The notes: generated by a model from the sequence alone, not told the origin. A DNA stretch of 64,000 bases from Peribacillus sp. FSL P2-0133 (GCF_037975445.1 NZ_CP150254.1:1424001-1488000), one strand, 5' to 3'. Positions 33,896 to 43,297 are shown, counted from the first letter of the stretch. A program made the numbers and translations.

Positions 33896-35659
33896 ATGAA
33901 AATCAAAAGCTACAGTAAGGTATTAAGTGCATTGGCCATTTCGTCTCTACTGCTTGCTGCATGTTCGAATGATACGGAGAAATCGTCAACGAAAGAGAAA
34001 AAAGGGAAAGATGTCGAACAGGTCGATACCTCTAAATTCCCGACAAAGACGACAAATCAAGGAGAGCCGATTAAAGGCGGCCATTTGACATATGGTTTGG
34101 TATCCGATACTCCGTTTGAAGGGATATTAAACAAAGTTTTCTATCAAGGCGAACCCGATAATCAAGTTATCACATTCTTTGATGAAGATTTATTGGATAC
34201 AGATGAAAACTATGTATATACGAATGAAGGTGCCGCTTCCTATGAGATTTCAGACGATCATAAAACGGTTACGCTGACGATTAAGGATAATGTAAATTGG
34301 CAAGATGGAAAACCTGTGACAGGTGCCGATTTAGAATATGCATATCTTGTCATGGGAAGCAAAGATTACAAAGGTGTACGCTATGATGAACAAATGGCTT
34401 TAATCGAGGGTATGGAAGAGTATCATGAAGGGAAAGCGGATAAGATTTCAGGCATTAAAGTCGACGGCAAGAAAATCATTTTCACATTCAAAAAAGCGAA
34501 TCCTTCCGTCACGACTGGATTATGGACATACCCGCTTCATAAAGAATACTTAAAAGATGTTCCGATTGCAGAGTTGGAATCTTCGGATAAAATCCGTAAA
34601 AATCCGATTGGTTTTGGACCATTCAAAGTGAAGAAAATCGTTCAGGGGGAAGCAGTCGAATTTGAAGCGAATAAAGATTATTACCGCGGTGCACCTAAAT
34701 TGGACAGTATCACATTGAAAGTCGTGAATCCGTCTATTGTCGTCAAGTCACTTGAAAATGGTGACCTCGATGTAGCGGAGGTCTTGGCTGAGCAGTATGA
34801 TCAGGCCAAGGAATTGGATAATGTCGAATTATTGGGGAAAGTTGAATTGGCTTATTCCTATATTGGTTTCAATTTCGGTTACTATGATAAAGAAAAAGAA
34901 GAAAATATTATGGATGAGAATCCTAAATTCGGAGACAAACGCCTTCGTCAGGCGATGGCATATGCCATCAATAATGAAGAAGTTGGCGAAAAGATGTACA
35001 AGGGCCTTCGCTTCCCTGCCAACTCTGTCATTACACCGAACTTTAAATATAATAATAAAGATGTAAAACCATATGAATATAATCCTGAAAAAGCTAAAAA
35101 ACTCTTGGATGAAGCAGGATTTGTAGATACGAATAAGGATGGCATGCGTGAAGATGCAGATGGAAAAGAGTTCAAGATCAACTTTGCTTCCATGAGCGGT
35201 TCCGATGTTTCCGAGCCTCTTGCAAGGTATTATATCCAACAATGGGAACAAGTAGGTTTGGACGTTGAATTGCAGGATGGTAGGCTGCATGAGTTCAATT
35301 CATTCTATGACCTATTGAAAAAGGATAATGATCAAGTTGATGTTTATTCAGCTGCATGGGGAGTAGCTTCCGATCCGGATCCATCTGGTCTATGGGCTAG
35401 ATCTGCGGAATTTAACTATACCCGCTGGGTGAATGAAAAAAATGATGAGCTTCTTGCTAAAGGGATTTCAGAGGAAGCCTTTGATGATCAATATCGAATC
35501 GATACGTATAATGAGTGGCAAGAATTGATCCATGATGAGGTTCCGGTCATTCCGACATTATTCCGTTATCAATTGGCAGGAGTGAATGAACGCGTTACAG
35601 GTTATGATTATCTCGCAGGCCGCCAATATCAGTGGCATAATGTGGGGGTAACGAAATAA
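33896..35659 (+). CDS. Oligopeptide-binding lipoprotein (OppA/AppA type)
   Basis: 587-residue extracellular solute-binding lipoprotein. Signal peptide with lipobox LLAAC (Cys23), a Lys/Ser/Thr-rich tether, then an SBP family 5 fold with GGHLTYGLVSD near the start of the mature part, NPIGFGPFKVKK and the late AAWGVASDPDPSGLW block. The size suits peptides of several residues. It is last in the operon and ends at a terminator. Confidence 0.93.
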   Translation: MKIKSYSKVLSALAISSLLLAACSNDTEKSSTKEKKGKDVEQVDTSKFPTKTTNQGEPIKGGHLTYGLVSDTPFEGILNKVFYQGEPDNQVITFFDEDLLDTDENYVYTNEGAASYEISDDHKTVTLTIKDNVNWQDGKPVTGADLEYAYLVMGSKDYKGVRYDEQMALIEGMEEYHEGKADKISGIKVDGKKIIFTFKKANPSVTTGLWTYPLHKEYLKDVPIAELESSDKIRKNPIGFGPFKVKKIVQGEAVEFEANKDYYRGAPKLDSITLKVVNPSIVVKSLENGDLDVAEVLAEQYDQAKELDNVELLGKVELAYSYIGFNFGYYDKEKEENIMDENPKFGDKRLRQAMAYAINNEEVGEKMYKGLRFPANSVITPNFKYNNKDVKPYEYNPEKAKKLLDEAGFVDTNKDGMREDADGKEFKINFASMSGSDVSEPLARYYIQQWEQVGLDVELQDGRLHEFNSFYDLLKKDNDQVDVYSAAWGVASDPDPSGLWARSAEFNYTRWVNEKNDELLAKGISEEAFDDQYRIDTYNEWQELIHDEVPVIPTLFRYQLAGVNERVTGYDYLAGRQYQWHNVGVTK

Positions 35660-35671
35660 TTTAATTGATGA

Positions 35672-35707
35672 CTATCGGCTGCCTTTATGGGCGGTCGATT
35701 TTTTTGC
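35672..35707 (+). terminator. Terminator of the oligopeptide operon
   Basis: Ten-pair stem ATCGGCTGCC / GGGCGGTCGAT with wobble pairs, then seven T. Confidence 0.75.
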
Positions 35708-35768
35708 GTTTCAATGAAGTGGATAAAGGTTATATAGATAATAGTAAGTAATTGGAAGGGTGATATTG

Positions 35769-35957
35769 ATGGAAGTGAGAAATCCTAATGAAACAAAGAG
35801 AGAGTTAGAAATATTGTTTACTGAATCGGTTGGCCGGTTACTGAAACCTCTTGAAGAGGAAATCATTGCTGACATTGTAGCCTATCCAGACGAAAAGAGA
35901 ATTGCCTTCTTGGAATATATGAAGGAAATGTCCAACAAACAAAGACAGGTGAAATAA
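35769..35957 (+). CDS. Small acidic helical protein of unknown function
   Basis: 62 residues, charged and helical (NETKRELEILFTESVGRLLKP), no signal. GGAAGGG lies 8 bases before ATG 35769; an in-frame GTG three codons earlier overlaps the ribosome site. It is followed at 31 bases by another small gene, so the two may form a unit. I do not recognise the family. Confidence 0.6.
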   Translation: MEVRNPNETKRELEILFTESVGRLLKPLEEEIIADIVAYPDEKRIAFLEYMKEMSNKQRQVK

Positions 35958-35988
35958 GTTGAACTTTCATCATGAAGGAGGTTTTTTT

Positions 35989-36126
35989 ATGAGGAACGAA
36001 GATATGGGCAGATACAAAGTATGGCGAGATAAGTGGAAAAGAAAAGTTAATATGGATAATTTAGCGTTATATGGCATTTCAACATTAGTTATGGCCATCT
36101 TGCCTGTCCTGGCCCATATGAGTTAA
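35989..36126 (+). CDS. 45-residue membrane peptide
   Basis: Short gene with an excellent AAGGAGG 8 bases before the ATG. The product has a basic N-terminal half (RYKVWRDKWKRKV) and one hydrophobic segment (ALYGISTLVMAILPVLA), so it is probably a single-pass membrane peptide. A terminator follows directly. Function unknown. Confidence 0.6.
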   Translation: MRNEDMGRYKVWRDKWKRKVNMDNLALYGISTLVMAILPVLAHMS

Positions 36127-36132
36127 ATCGAT

Positions 36133-36163
36133 TAATAGGACCGTCTTTTGGCGGTCTTTTAAT
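36133..36163 (+). terminator. Terminator after the 45-residue gene
   Basis: Stem GACCG / CGGTC with A- and T-rich flanks. Confidence 0.7.
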
Positions 36164-36219
36164 ATGTTAAAAGTTCCCATGAAAAGATATAATGAACAAA
36201 GAGGAAAGGAGAGATATGC

Positions 36220-37266
36220 ATGAGTTTGATCAAAGAAGAAGAGATCGTATCATACATAAAAGAATTGGTGTCCATACCTAGCCCCTCCGGCTATACAGAT
36301 CAAGCGATTAAATACGCGGCTGATTTCATGGAGCAGAGGAAGGTTCCTTACAAGATCACGAATAAAGGGGCATTGCTTGCTTCATTAAAAGGTGAAGATG
36401 ATGGCAAACATCGATTGCTTACTGCCCATGTCGATACTCTGGGAGCCATGGTAAAGGAAATCAAGGCAAATGGCCGCCTTAAATTGTCGATGATCGGCGG
36501 TTTTCGCTGGAACTCAGTGGAAGGGGAGTATTGTAAAATCCACACAGCTGACGGAGCAATTATCACTGGGACCATCTTAATCAATCAGACCTCTGTCCAC
36601 GTTTATAAAAATGCCGGGGATGCCAAGCGTGATGATGAGACAATTGAGGTCCGGGTAGATGCTGTCGTGAAAACTAAAGCGGAAACTGAAGCCATTGGCA
36701 TTTCTGTTGGAGATTTTGTTTCCTTTGAACCGAGAGTGGAAGTTACGGATACAGGCTTTTTGAAATCAAGGCATTTGGATGATAAAGCAAGCGTCGGCAT
36801 CCTGCTTCATATCATTGACCTCATTTCCGCAGGAAAGATAAAAATGGCATATACGACCCATTTCCTGATTTCAAACAATGAAGAAATCGGCTATGGCGGT
36901 AATTCCAATATCCCTGAGAAAACAGTGGAATATCTAGCTGTCGATATGGGAGCGATCGGTGATGGACAATCTACGGATGAATTCAGCGTTTCCATTTGCG
37001 CAAAAGACTCCTCGGGTCCTTATCATTATAAATTACGTCAGCATCTAGTCGCCCTTGCCAAAGCAAATGCTGTCGACTACCGCGTCGATATTTATCCATA
37101 TTATGGTTCGGACGCTTCCGCAGCGATCCGGGCAGGCTATGATGTCGTACATGGTCTAATCGGACCGGGGATTGATGCTTCACATGCCTTCGAGCGGACG
37201 CATGTCTCTTCATTAAAACATACAGCCAATCTGATTTTGCATTATCTCCAATCAGAGTTGGTTTAA
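36220..37266 (+). CDS. M42-family metallo-aminopeptidase
   Basis: 348-residue cytosolic zinc/cobalt peptidase that forms large tetrahedral complexes in relatives. Metal and catalytic residues are visible: LTAHVDTLG (His, Asp), SRHLDDKASVG (bridging Asp), NNEEIGYGG (catalytic Glu-Glu), AVDMGAIG (Asp) and SHAFERTH (His). Substrate preference (glutamyl, leucyl or others) is not evident. AAAGGAG before ATG. Single gene with strong terminator. Confidence 0.92.
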   Translation: MSLIKEEEIVSYIKELVSIPSPSGYTDQAIKYAADFMEQRKVPYKITNKGALLASLKGEDDGKHRLLTAHVDTLGAMVKEIKANGRLKLSMIGGFRWNSVEGEYCKIHTADGAIITGTILINQTSVHVYKNAGDAKRDDETIEVRVDAVVKTKAETEAIGISVGDFVSFEPRVEVTDTGFLKSRHLDDKASVGILLHIIDLISAGKIKMAYTTHFLISNNEEIGYGGNSNIPEKTVEYLAVDMGAIGDGQSTDEFSVSICAKDSSGPYHYKLRQHLVALAKANAVDYRVDIYPYYGSDASAAIRAGYDVVHGLIGPGIDASHAFERTHVSSLKHTANLILHYLQSELV

Positions 37267-37273
37267 TCTTGAA

Positions 37274-37308
37274 AAAAGCCCGCACTCACATGAGTGCGGG
37301 CTTTTATT
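37274..37308 (+). terminator. Terminator after the M42 peptidase gene
   Basis: Stem AAAGCCCGCACTCA / TGAGTGCGGGCTTTT. Confidence 0.93.
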
Positions 37309-37370
37309 GGTTTTTTAGCGATATTCTTATTATAGTCGTGAGTTTGGTCCCTTTACTCGTTAGTGACAAA

Positions 37371-37793
37371 TTATAATGATAATTCTTGTGGAGGTTCACC
37401 ATTGTTGTTCATCAACCGAATGCTTTCCGGTTTAATTTGAAGGATTAAATAATTGGGATCTTTCGGACCTTCGAACCAATCTTCAAATGATTCATTCCAT
37501 AATTTATCCTTCAAATCCTGTGAATCGTTAATTTTCGAGGTACCTGAGATTTCCAGGTAGGAATCGCCTAATCCTTCATTATCATAGCCGATCAGAATAT
37601 GAACATTAGGATTCTTTTCAATTTCATCAATTTTTTCCGTCTTTCCACTCGTTGGTGTGTATAAAGTTAATTCATCGTTAAGAAATGTCATATAGCGTGA
37701 ATGTGGTTTGTTGTTTTCAACTGTAGATAAAACTCCTATTTTATGATCACGAATGATGTTCAATACTTTTTCTTTTAATTGGTTTTGGCTCAT
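37371..37793 (-). CDS. ydaG: General stress protein 26-like, pyridoxamine-phosphate-oxidase fold
   Basis: 140-residue FMN-binding split-barrel protein resembling B. subtilis YdaG. Visible: IGVLSTVENNKPHSRYMTFLND at the N-terminus, then VHILIGYDNEGLGDSYLEISG and a C-terminal IKPESIRLM. YdaG is a sigma-B-dependent stress protein; enzymatic function is unknown. AAAGGAG precedes the ATG on the minus strand. A weak sigma-B-like GTTTAA lies 60 bp upstream (37850-37855) but the matching -10 is poor. Confidence 0.8.
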   Translation of the reverse strand: MSQNQLKEKVLNIIRDHKIGVLSTVENNKPHSRYMTFLNDELTLYTPTSGKTEKIDEIEKNPNVHILIGYDNEGLGDSYLEISGTSKINDSQDLKDKLWNESFEDWFEGPKDPNYLILQIKPESIRLMNNNGEPPQELSL

Positions 37794-37967
37794 TTTTGCA
37801 CACTCCTTTTATTTTTTTACTCTATTACTTTTCCTCTTTTTCCATTAAGTTAAACAAAATTATGCAGTTTTCCATTTTTATGAATGAAGACTGAAAGAAT
37901 TTGCCATACTAGTCATTATGTGTTCTGTTTCATGATGTTAATCCATTTGTAAAGGTGAGTATGATGA

Positions 37968-38780
37968 ATGAATTGTGGTGAATTACTTATCATTGGCGGG
38001 GCAGAGGATAAGTGCCTTGAAGGTGAAGTATTAAATAAATTTGTCGAGCTTACAACCCATAACGACGGCGGAATAGGAATATTGCCTACAGCAAGTGAAA
38101 TTCCTGAGGAAGTGAGTGCAGAGTATATCAAGATCTTCAGGGATTTAGGCGTGAACAGGGTGGAAGTGATCAAGCTGGATTCAAGGCAGGATGCAGATGA
38201 TCCTGCAATTTGTGAACAGCTGAAATCTTTTTCAGCTATCTTCATTTCAGGGGGAAATCAAAGCCGATTGTCTGAACTGATTGGGAAAACCAAGTTCCAC
38301 GATGCCCTTTCTAAAGCCTGGCATAAAGGAATGGTGATAGCAGGGACAAGTGCTGGCGCTTCGATTTTAGGTAAGTACATGATCGTCGCTGCTGACACGA
38401 TGCTGAATGCCAATAAATTAAAGGTTGAAATTGGGGTAGGCTTTGGCTTCCTTGACGGCCTGATAATCGATCAACATTTTTCCCAGCGTGGCCGCTTTGA
38501 TCGTCTGTTAAGTGCGATTGCAGGGAATAAAGAAATTATGGGTATTGGCATTGATGAAAATACAGCAATTTTAGTTAAAGACGGTCATTTTGAAGTAGTT
38601 GGCCAACATCAAGTATTGGTTCTTGATGGCAGCACCAGTGATTATATCAATATCACATCTTCTGATAATGGCAGTGAAGAGTTGACTCTCTCGGGATTTA
38701 ATCTTCATGCACTAACCAGGGGATACCGTTTTGACCTGCTTACCAGGAAATTGTTGATGAAAAAGGGGATCCAACAATGA
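37968..38780 (+). CDS. cphB: Cyanophycinase CphB
   Basis: 270-residue S51-family serine peptidase that degrades cyanophycin (arginine-aspartate polymer) to beta-Asp-Arg dipeptides. The nucleophile is Ser128 in the GTSAGAS elbow; other family blocks are IIGGAEDKC, FISGGNQSRL, DQHFSQRGRFDRL and GIGIDENTA. AAAGGTGAG lies about 10 bases before the ATG. The stop overlaps the start of cphA, so synthesis and breakdown enzymes are translationally coupled. No signal peptide: intracellular. Confidence 0.93.
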   Translation: MNCGELLIIGGAEDKCLEGEVLNKFVELTTHNDGGIGILPTASEIPEEVSAEYIKIFRDLGVNRVEVIKLDSRQDADDPAICEQLKSFSAIFISGGNQSRLSELIGKTKFHDALSKAWHKGMVIAGTSAGASILGKYMIVAADTMLNANKLKVEIGVGFGFLDGLIIDQHFSQRGRFDRLLSAIAGNKEIMGIGIDENTAILVKDGHFEVVGQHQVLVLDGSTSDYINITSSDNGSEELTLSGFNLHALTRGYRFDLLTRKLLMKKGIQQ

Positions 38781-41401
38781 TGATCAATCGAGTCCGTTAT
38801 TTAAAAGGACCTAATTATTTTGCTTACACACCTACGATTTGCATTGAATTGGATATAGGGGAACTTGAACAGAAACCATCTGATTCAATACCTGGATTCA
38901 ATGAAAAATTGTTAAAGGCGCTCCCGAACTTGGGAAGCCATACATGTTCAAAAGGGTATCGAGGCGGTTTCGCCGAAAGGCTGAGAAAAGGAACATGGAT
39001 GGGACATATATTGGAGCATATAACGATTGAGCTTCAAAACTTGGCCGGAATCGAAGCCGTTCGTGGAAAAACGATAATGATGGAAAAGAAGGGTGTTTAT
39101 TATGTTACCTTTGACTATCAGGAGCCTCACTCAGGTCTTCAAGCTTTTTTAGCAGCAAAAGATATCGTGGAAGCCATCCTGAATGGTGAGAAACTTATAA
39201 ATGTACAATCTTATGTAAAACAAATAGAGCAGTTATATTATAAAAATAAACTGGGGCCAAGTACCGAAGCCATTTTTAAGGCAGCGCAGGCAAAAGATAT
39301 CCCTGTCGAGCGAATGGGTGATGAAAGCTTACTGCGGTTAGGAACCGGTACAAGGCAGAAGTATGTCCAGGCGACAATATCTAGCCAAACTTCGAATATT
39401 GCCGTTGAGAATTCATGTGACAAATCATTGACTAAATCAATTTTAAGAGGGTGTGGTCTCCCTGTACCTGAAGGGGAAGTTGCCCACTCCATTGAAGATA
39501 TCTTTGCCTCGGCGGACAGGCTGGGTTTTCCACTGGTCATAAAACCGTATAATGGGAGACAGGGGCAGGGTGTCATCACCCATATCAAAAATAAGGATGA
39601 ACTATTCAATGTAATTAATTGTTTGGAGTTGCATGTGGAGAAGTACATTGTCGAACGGCATATTGAAGGACATGATTATCGGTTACTGATAGTCAACGGA
39701 GAACTTATCGCCGCTAGTTTGAGGCTTCCTCCCTATGTTATTGGCAACGGTAAGGAAACGATTCGCAGTTTGATAGAAAAGGAAAATTGTAATGAGTTGC
39801 GGGGAGAAGGTCATGAAAAGCCGATGTCAAAAGTTCCACTTACACATACCGTGACGTGTTACTTGGAAAAATCGAACCGGACGCTCGATACCATTCCGAA
39901 TCAAGGGGAGTTGGTTCAAGTTGTCGGCAATGCAAATCTTTCGACTGGTGGAAAGGCAATCGATGTAACGGACCAGGTTCACCCTACCATTAAAAATATG
40001 GCTGTTGCTGCCGCGAAAGCGATCGGTTTGGATATAGCCGGAATAGATTTTATCTGTGAGGATATATCAAAACCAATCGAACATTCAAGGACTGCGATTA
40101 TTGAAGTGAATGCTGCACCGGGAATTCGAATGCATCATTATCCGAGTGAAGGAAAAAAAAGGGATGTAGGCAAAGCCATTGTCGATTACTTATTTCCGAC
40201 TAGGGAAGAGGCGGCTATACCGATCATTGCAGTGACCGGTACAAATGGAAAGACGACAACAACGCGATTGGTTCATTATTTTCTTACTAATGAAAAAACA
40301 AAGGTGGGTATGACAAATTCTGATGGAGTCTATATCGGCGATGAGGTATTGGATCAAGGTGACTGCAGTGGCCCTGTCAGTGCAAGAATGATATTGGCCC
40401 ATCCTGAAGTTGATGTAGCCGTATTGGAAACGGCCCGGGGCGGAATTCTGCGTGAAGGTCTGGCTTTTCGTAAATGTGATGTGGGGATCATTACCAATGT
40501 AAGTGAGGATCACCTCGGCCATGATGGAATCGATACATTGGATGATCTCATAAAATTAAAGAGGCTGGTAGCCGAAGTCGTAATGAAAACAGGCTATTGT
40601 GTGCTGAATGCAGATGATCCGAATGTAGCTGCCATGAACGCCTATACAGATGGGGAGGTTATTTACACCTCTACTGATGCCACCCAGCCTCACGTGAAGG
40701 CTGCGATAAATGGGGGAGGTAAAGTTTGGTACGTCAATGAACAAGGCGTGATTTGTCATTCATCTGATGGAGTCATCCATCAATTTATGGATTGCACCAT
40801 TATTCCAATTACGATTTCAGGCATGGCACGTCATAATATCGCCAATTTACTTCAGGCGTTAGCCGCAGCCGAAACACAAGGCATTTCAATGGAAGAACTA
40901 AGAAGGAAGGCTGCCACATTTATGCCTGATACGAATTTGTCCAAAGGACGTTTCAATTTAAAAAAATTGAAAGAGCGCACGATCATCATCGACTATGCAC
41001 ATAATGAAGCAGGATTGAAGGCTATATTCGAAACGGTCAGTGCCTATAACAAAAATCGTCTTATCACTGTTTTGGCAGGACCGGGGGACCGTATTGATGA
41101 AGAGCTTATCAGGCTCTCCAAGGTGGCGGCCATGAATTCTGATCTGTTCATCATTAAAGAAGATGATGATTTGCGTGGAAGGGAGCCGTTTGAAGTAGCG
41201 GGGCTGCTTCAGGGAGCTGCCGTAGAAGCTGGGTTACATAAAGATCGGACATTCATCGAACCTAATGAATTGGATGCATTCGTAAAAGCCTGGGAAACAT
41301 CACAACCGGGTGATCTATTATTGTTCTTTTACACGGATTTCGAATATGTAGAGAGGTTTTTCGAAAAGGTTTCAACAACAAATCCATTGCCGAAGAAATA
41401 A
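38777..41401 (+). CDS. cphA: Cyanophycin synthetase CphA
   Basis: 874 residues, the family length. It polymerises aspartate and arginine with ATP into multi-L-arginyl-poly-L-aspartate, a nitrogen, carbon and energy store. N-terminal domain (1-160), ATP-grasp domain adding aspartate (about 220-480; LVIKPYNGRQGQGV), then a Mur-ligase-like domain adding arginine, with P-loop GTNGKTTTTR at residue 488 and NVSEDHLGHDGID. It overlaps cphB by 4 bases. Gene order cphB-cphA matches cyanobacterial and some heterotrophic loci. Confidence 0.94.
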   Translation: MMINRVRYLKGPNYFAYTPTICIELDIGELEQKPSDSIPGFNEKLLKALPNLGSHTCSKGYRGGFAERLRKGTWMGHILEHITIELQNLAGIEAVRGKTIMMEKKGVYYVTFDYQEPHSGLQAFLAAKDIVEAILNGEKLINVQSYVKQIEQLYYKNKLGPSTEAIFKAAQAKDIPVERMGDESLLRLGTGTRQKYVQATISSQTSNIAVENSCDKSLTKSILRGCGLPVPEGEVAHSIEDIFASADRLGFPLVIKPYNGRQGQGVITHIKNKDELFNVINCLELHVEKYIVERHIEGHDYRLLIVNGELIAASLRLPPYVIGNGKETIRSLIEKENCNELRGEGHEKPMSKVPLTHTVTCYLEKSNRTLDTIPNQGELVQVVGNANLSTGGKAIDVTDQVHPTIKNMAVAAAKAIGLDIAGIDFICEDISKPIEHSRTAIIEVNAAPGIRMHHYPSEGKKRDVGKAIVDYLFPTREEAAIPIIAVTGTNGKTTTTRLVHYFLTNEKTKVGMTNSDGVYIGDEVLDQGDCSGPVSARMILAHPEVDVAVLETARGGILREGLAFRKCDVGIITNVSEDHLGHDGIDTLDDLIKLKRLVAEVVMKTGYCVLNADDPNVAAMNAYTDGEVIYTSTDATQPHVKAAINGGGKVWYVNEQGVICHSSDGVIHQFMDCTIIPITISGMARHNIANLLQALAAAETQGISMEELRRKAATFMPDTNLSKGRFNLKKLKERTIIIDYAHNEAGLKAIFETVSAYNKNRLITVLAGPGDRIDEELIRLSKVAAMNSDLFIIKEDDDLRGREPFEVAGLLQGAAVEAGLHKDRTFIEPNELDAFVKAWETSQPGDLLLFFYTDFEYVERFFEKVSTTNPLPKK

Positions 41402-41429
41402 AATAAAGTGCATTTCGCCCTAAAAATCC

Positions 41430-41471
41430 CTTCACTGTCCATCAAGGCAAGCTTGAGGAGTTTCAGTGAAG
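41430..41471 (+). other. Two-tier inverted repeat behind cphA
   Basis: Outer stem CTTCACTG / CAGTGAAG and inner stem TCAAG / CTTGA. No T-run; possible mRNA 3' structure. Confidence 0.4.
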
Positions 41472-41491
41472 CTGGAAAGTGACTGATATGA

Positions 41492-41524
41492 AAAAAGCTA
41501 ATCCAAGTGGATTAGCTTTTTTTA
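41492..41524. terminator. Bidirectional terminator between cphA and yidC2
   Basis: Stem AAAAAGCTAATCCA / TGGATTAGCTTTTT; its right arm includes the end of yidC2. Confidence 0.88.
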
Positions 41525-42297
41525 ATACCCGTTTCTTTTACAGCCGAGACAGCGGCATGGTCTTTTTTATATATTCGCTGAAGCACGATTGACTGAACAA
41601 TCATGAATATGCCTCCGATCGACCAATACAGCGGCAATGCAGCAGGAGCAGAGAAAGAAATGAATAAAATCATTGCTGGTGAGAGCAGGCTCATCATCTT
41701 CATTTGTTTCTGCTGTTCTTCCGGCATTTGTCTCATGGAAATGACCGATTGGAAGTAATAAATGACACCAGCAATAATCGCCATGGCAATATTCGGCTGG
41801 CCAAGACTGAACCAAAGGAAACTATGTGTCGCAATTTCATGGGAACCTTGAATCGCATAATAAAAGCCCATTAGAATCGGCATTTGAATTAAGAGCGGCA
41901 GACAGCCCATGTTTAAAGGATTGACTCCATGTTTTTGGTAAAGCTGCATCATTTCCTGTTGAAGGGCCTTTTGTTTAGCTGGATCTTTCGTCTCTTTGAT
42001 TTTCTGCTGGATTGCTGTCATTTCCGGTTTCAGCCCACTCATCTTCGTTTTCATGCTAAGCTGTGTTTTATATTGCTTGGCAGTCAGTGGAAGCAATATA
42101 AGGCGAATCAAAAATGTCATCATGATGATGCTTATACCATAGTTGCCATTAAATAAATCAGCATTAAATTCTAGCATTTTTGTCATAGGATTAACCAATG
42201 CAGTATGAAATGGACCGCTCGTTGCTGCTGAGCATCCTGTCAAAAGGGTCGTTGCCAAAAATAGGACGGCAATTAGAAACATGTTTTTCTTCTTCAT
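41512..42297 (-). CDS. yidC2: Membrane protein insertase YidC2 (YqjG/OxaA2 type)
   Basis: 261-residue lipoprotein insertase helping membrane proteins enter the bilayer. Signal peptide with lipobox LLTGC (Cys22), then five membrane segments with the conserved hydrophilic-groove arginine in MMTFLIRLILLPLTAKQ and the LQQEMMQLYQKHGVNPLNMGCLP loop. It lies 28 bases downstream of a MifM-like leader gene, which argues it is the inducible second insertase (YqjG) rather than SpoIIIJ. Its ribosome site GAGGAGG (42306-42312) can pair with CCTCCT within the leader gene. Confidence 0.92.
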   Translation of the reverse strand: MKKKNMFLIAVLFLATTLLTGCSAATSGPFHTALVNPMTKMLEFNADLFNGNYGISIIMMTFLIRLILLPLTAKQYKTQLSMKTKMSGLKPEMTAIQQKIKETKDPAKQKALQQEMMQLYQKHGVNPLNMGCLPLLIQMPILMGFYYAIQGSHEIATHSFLWFSLGQPNIAMAIIAGVIYYFQSVISMRQMPEEQQKQMKMMSLLSPAMILFISFSAPAALPLYWSIGGIFMIVQSIVLQRIYKKDHAAVSAVKETGIKKS

Positions 42298-42325
42298 TAT
42301 AATTTCCTCCTCGAATTGTTAATGT

Positions 42326-42613
42326 TTAAACAACGAGAAGGAGGCTTGGCTCATCGGAATCATCGGGTGAATCCTTGTGCCGGATAAATGTGAAAAAGCG
42401 CTGTGCACCGCGCCAGTCAAAAGTGCTGCCTTTCTGAACAGGAGATTTACTTTTATCTGAATGAACGGAAGCTTGATATTTGTCGTTCAAGAGTGATTGC
42501 TTTTTATTTAAGAAGTAAAACGCAGCCAGTGGAAAGACAAAGGTAAATAAGTAACCTGCCCATACCGCATGGCGAACGGTCTGATAATCGAATTCTAATA
42601 ATAATTCCCACAT
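42326..42613 (-). CDS. mifM: MifM-like translation-arrest leader peptide controlling yidC2
   Basis: 95-residue protein: one N-terminal membrane segment (about 15-36), a polar linker, and a C-terminus RFFTFIRHKDSPDDSDEPSL then LLVV. B. subtilis MifM, also upstream of yqjG, has a membrane segment and a C-terminal arrest region with WIRK, then N-S-P and an acidic cluster before SLLL. The match in layout and motif is good. MifM stalls the ribosome unless membrane insertion pulls it free; stalling opens the stem hiding the yidC2 ribosome site. GAGGGA precedes the ATG. Arrest itself is inferred. Confidence 0.75.
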   Translation of the reverse strand: MWELLLEFDYQTVRHAVWAGYLFTFVFPLAAFYFLNKKQSLLNDKYQASVHSDKSKSPVQKGSTFDWRGAQRFFTFIRHKDSPDDSDEPSLLLVV

Positions 42614-42838
42614 AGGAATCCCTCGTTTTTTCTAAGATAAGAAAATTTAGTTCGCCCCAAAAACGATTTAGGGACTTGAATAAGTTTAAATCATTAAGAA
42701 CACTATATCAAATTCTAGTACAAGAAAGCCAAAAAATATAGGGATTTTTTCAAAAAATAAACAGGGAATATTTTCTGGTGCATTAATTTCTCGTTAAAGG
42801 TCATATAGAACCTAGATTCGAGAGCGAAGATTGCACAC

Positions 42839-43213
42839 ATGGTCATACGTCTACATACGGATAAAAGGAAGTTCAATTCATTCGATAAACAGAACCGTCA
42901 TAACGGTACTGAAAATAATTTATATCAAAATGCACATCCCCGAAGCATGGATAATCCATTAAAAGATCAAATAATGGATGTAAGGATTCCGCCTGGTCCG
43001 TCCTATGGAGGAGGCCCGCCTCATATAGCTCCGTCTTTAATTATTCCACAACTTTCACGATGGATGTATAAGGCAATTGACACTGGTTCAATGAAAGGGT
43101 GCTTTTACCAACATACTTATGTATGGCTTAAGAATGTCCGCTCATTTTGGCTTTCCCCCACTTGTCGGTTAAATTCCGTGGCAGGTTATCGATGGAGACG
43201 AGGCCAACAGTGA
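42839..43213 (+). CDS. Conserved hypothetical protein with aromatic/basic C-terminus
   Basis: 124 residues. The N-terminal half is polar and low-complexity, with PPGPSYGGGPP in the middle. The C-terminal part (CFYQHTYVWLKNVRSFWLSP, then AGYRWRRGQ) resembles a short domain of unknown function seen in several small Bacillus proteins. No signal peptide. The ribosome site is weak and the true start could be a later ATG, such as 42950. Function unknown. Confidence 0.5.
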   Translation: MVIRLHTDKRKFNSFDKQNRHNGTENNLYQNAHPRSMDNPLKDQIMDVRIPPGPSYGGGPPHIAPSLIIPQLSRWMYKAIDTGSMKGCFYQHTYVWLKNVRSFWLSPTCRLNSVAGYRWRRGQQ

Positions 43214-43267
43214 TGGGCCTATAATGGTACGGATGGGCATGAGATACAATCATTTCAATGTTATTAA

Positions 43268-43297
43268 AAAAAACAATCCGCATTTGCGGATTGTTCA
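43268..43297 (-). terminator. Terminator, minus orientation
   Basis: Stem AACAATCCGC / GCGGATTGTT with an eight-base T-run on the minus strand. Confidence 0.75.
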
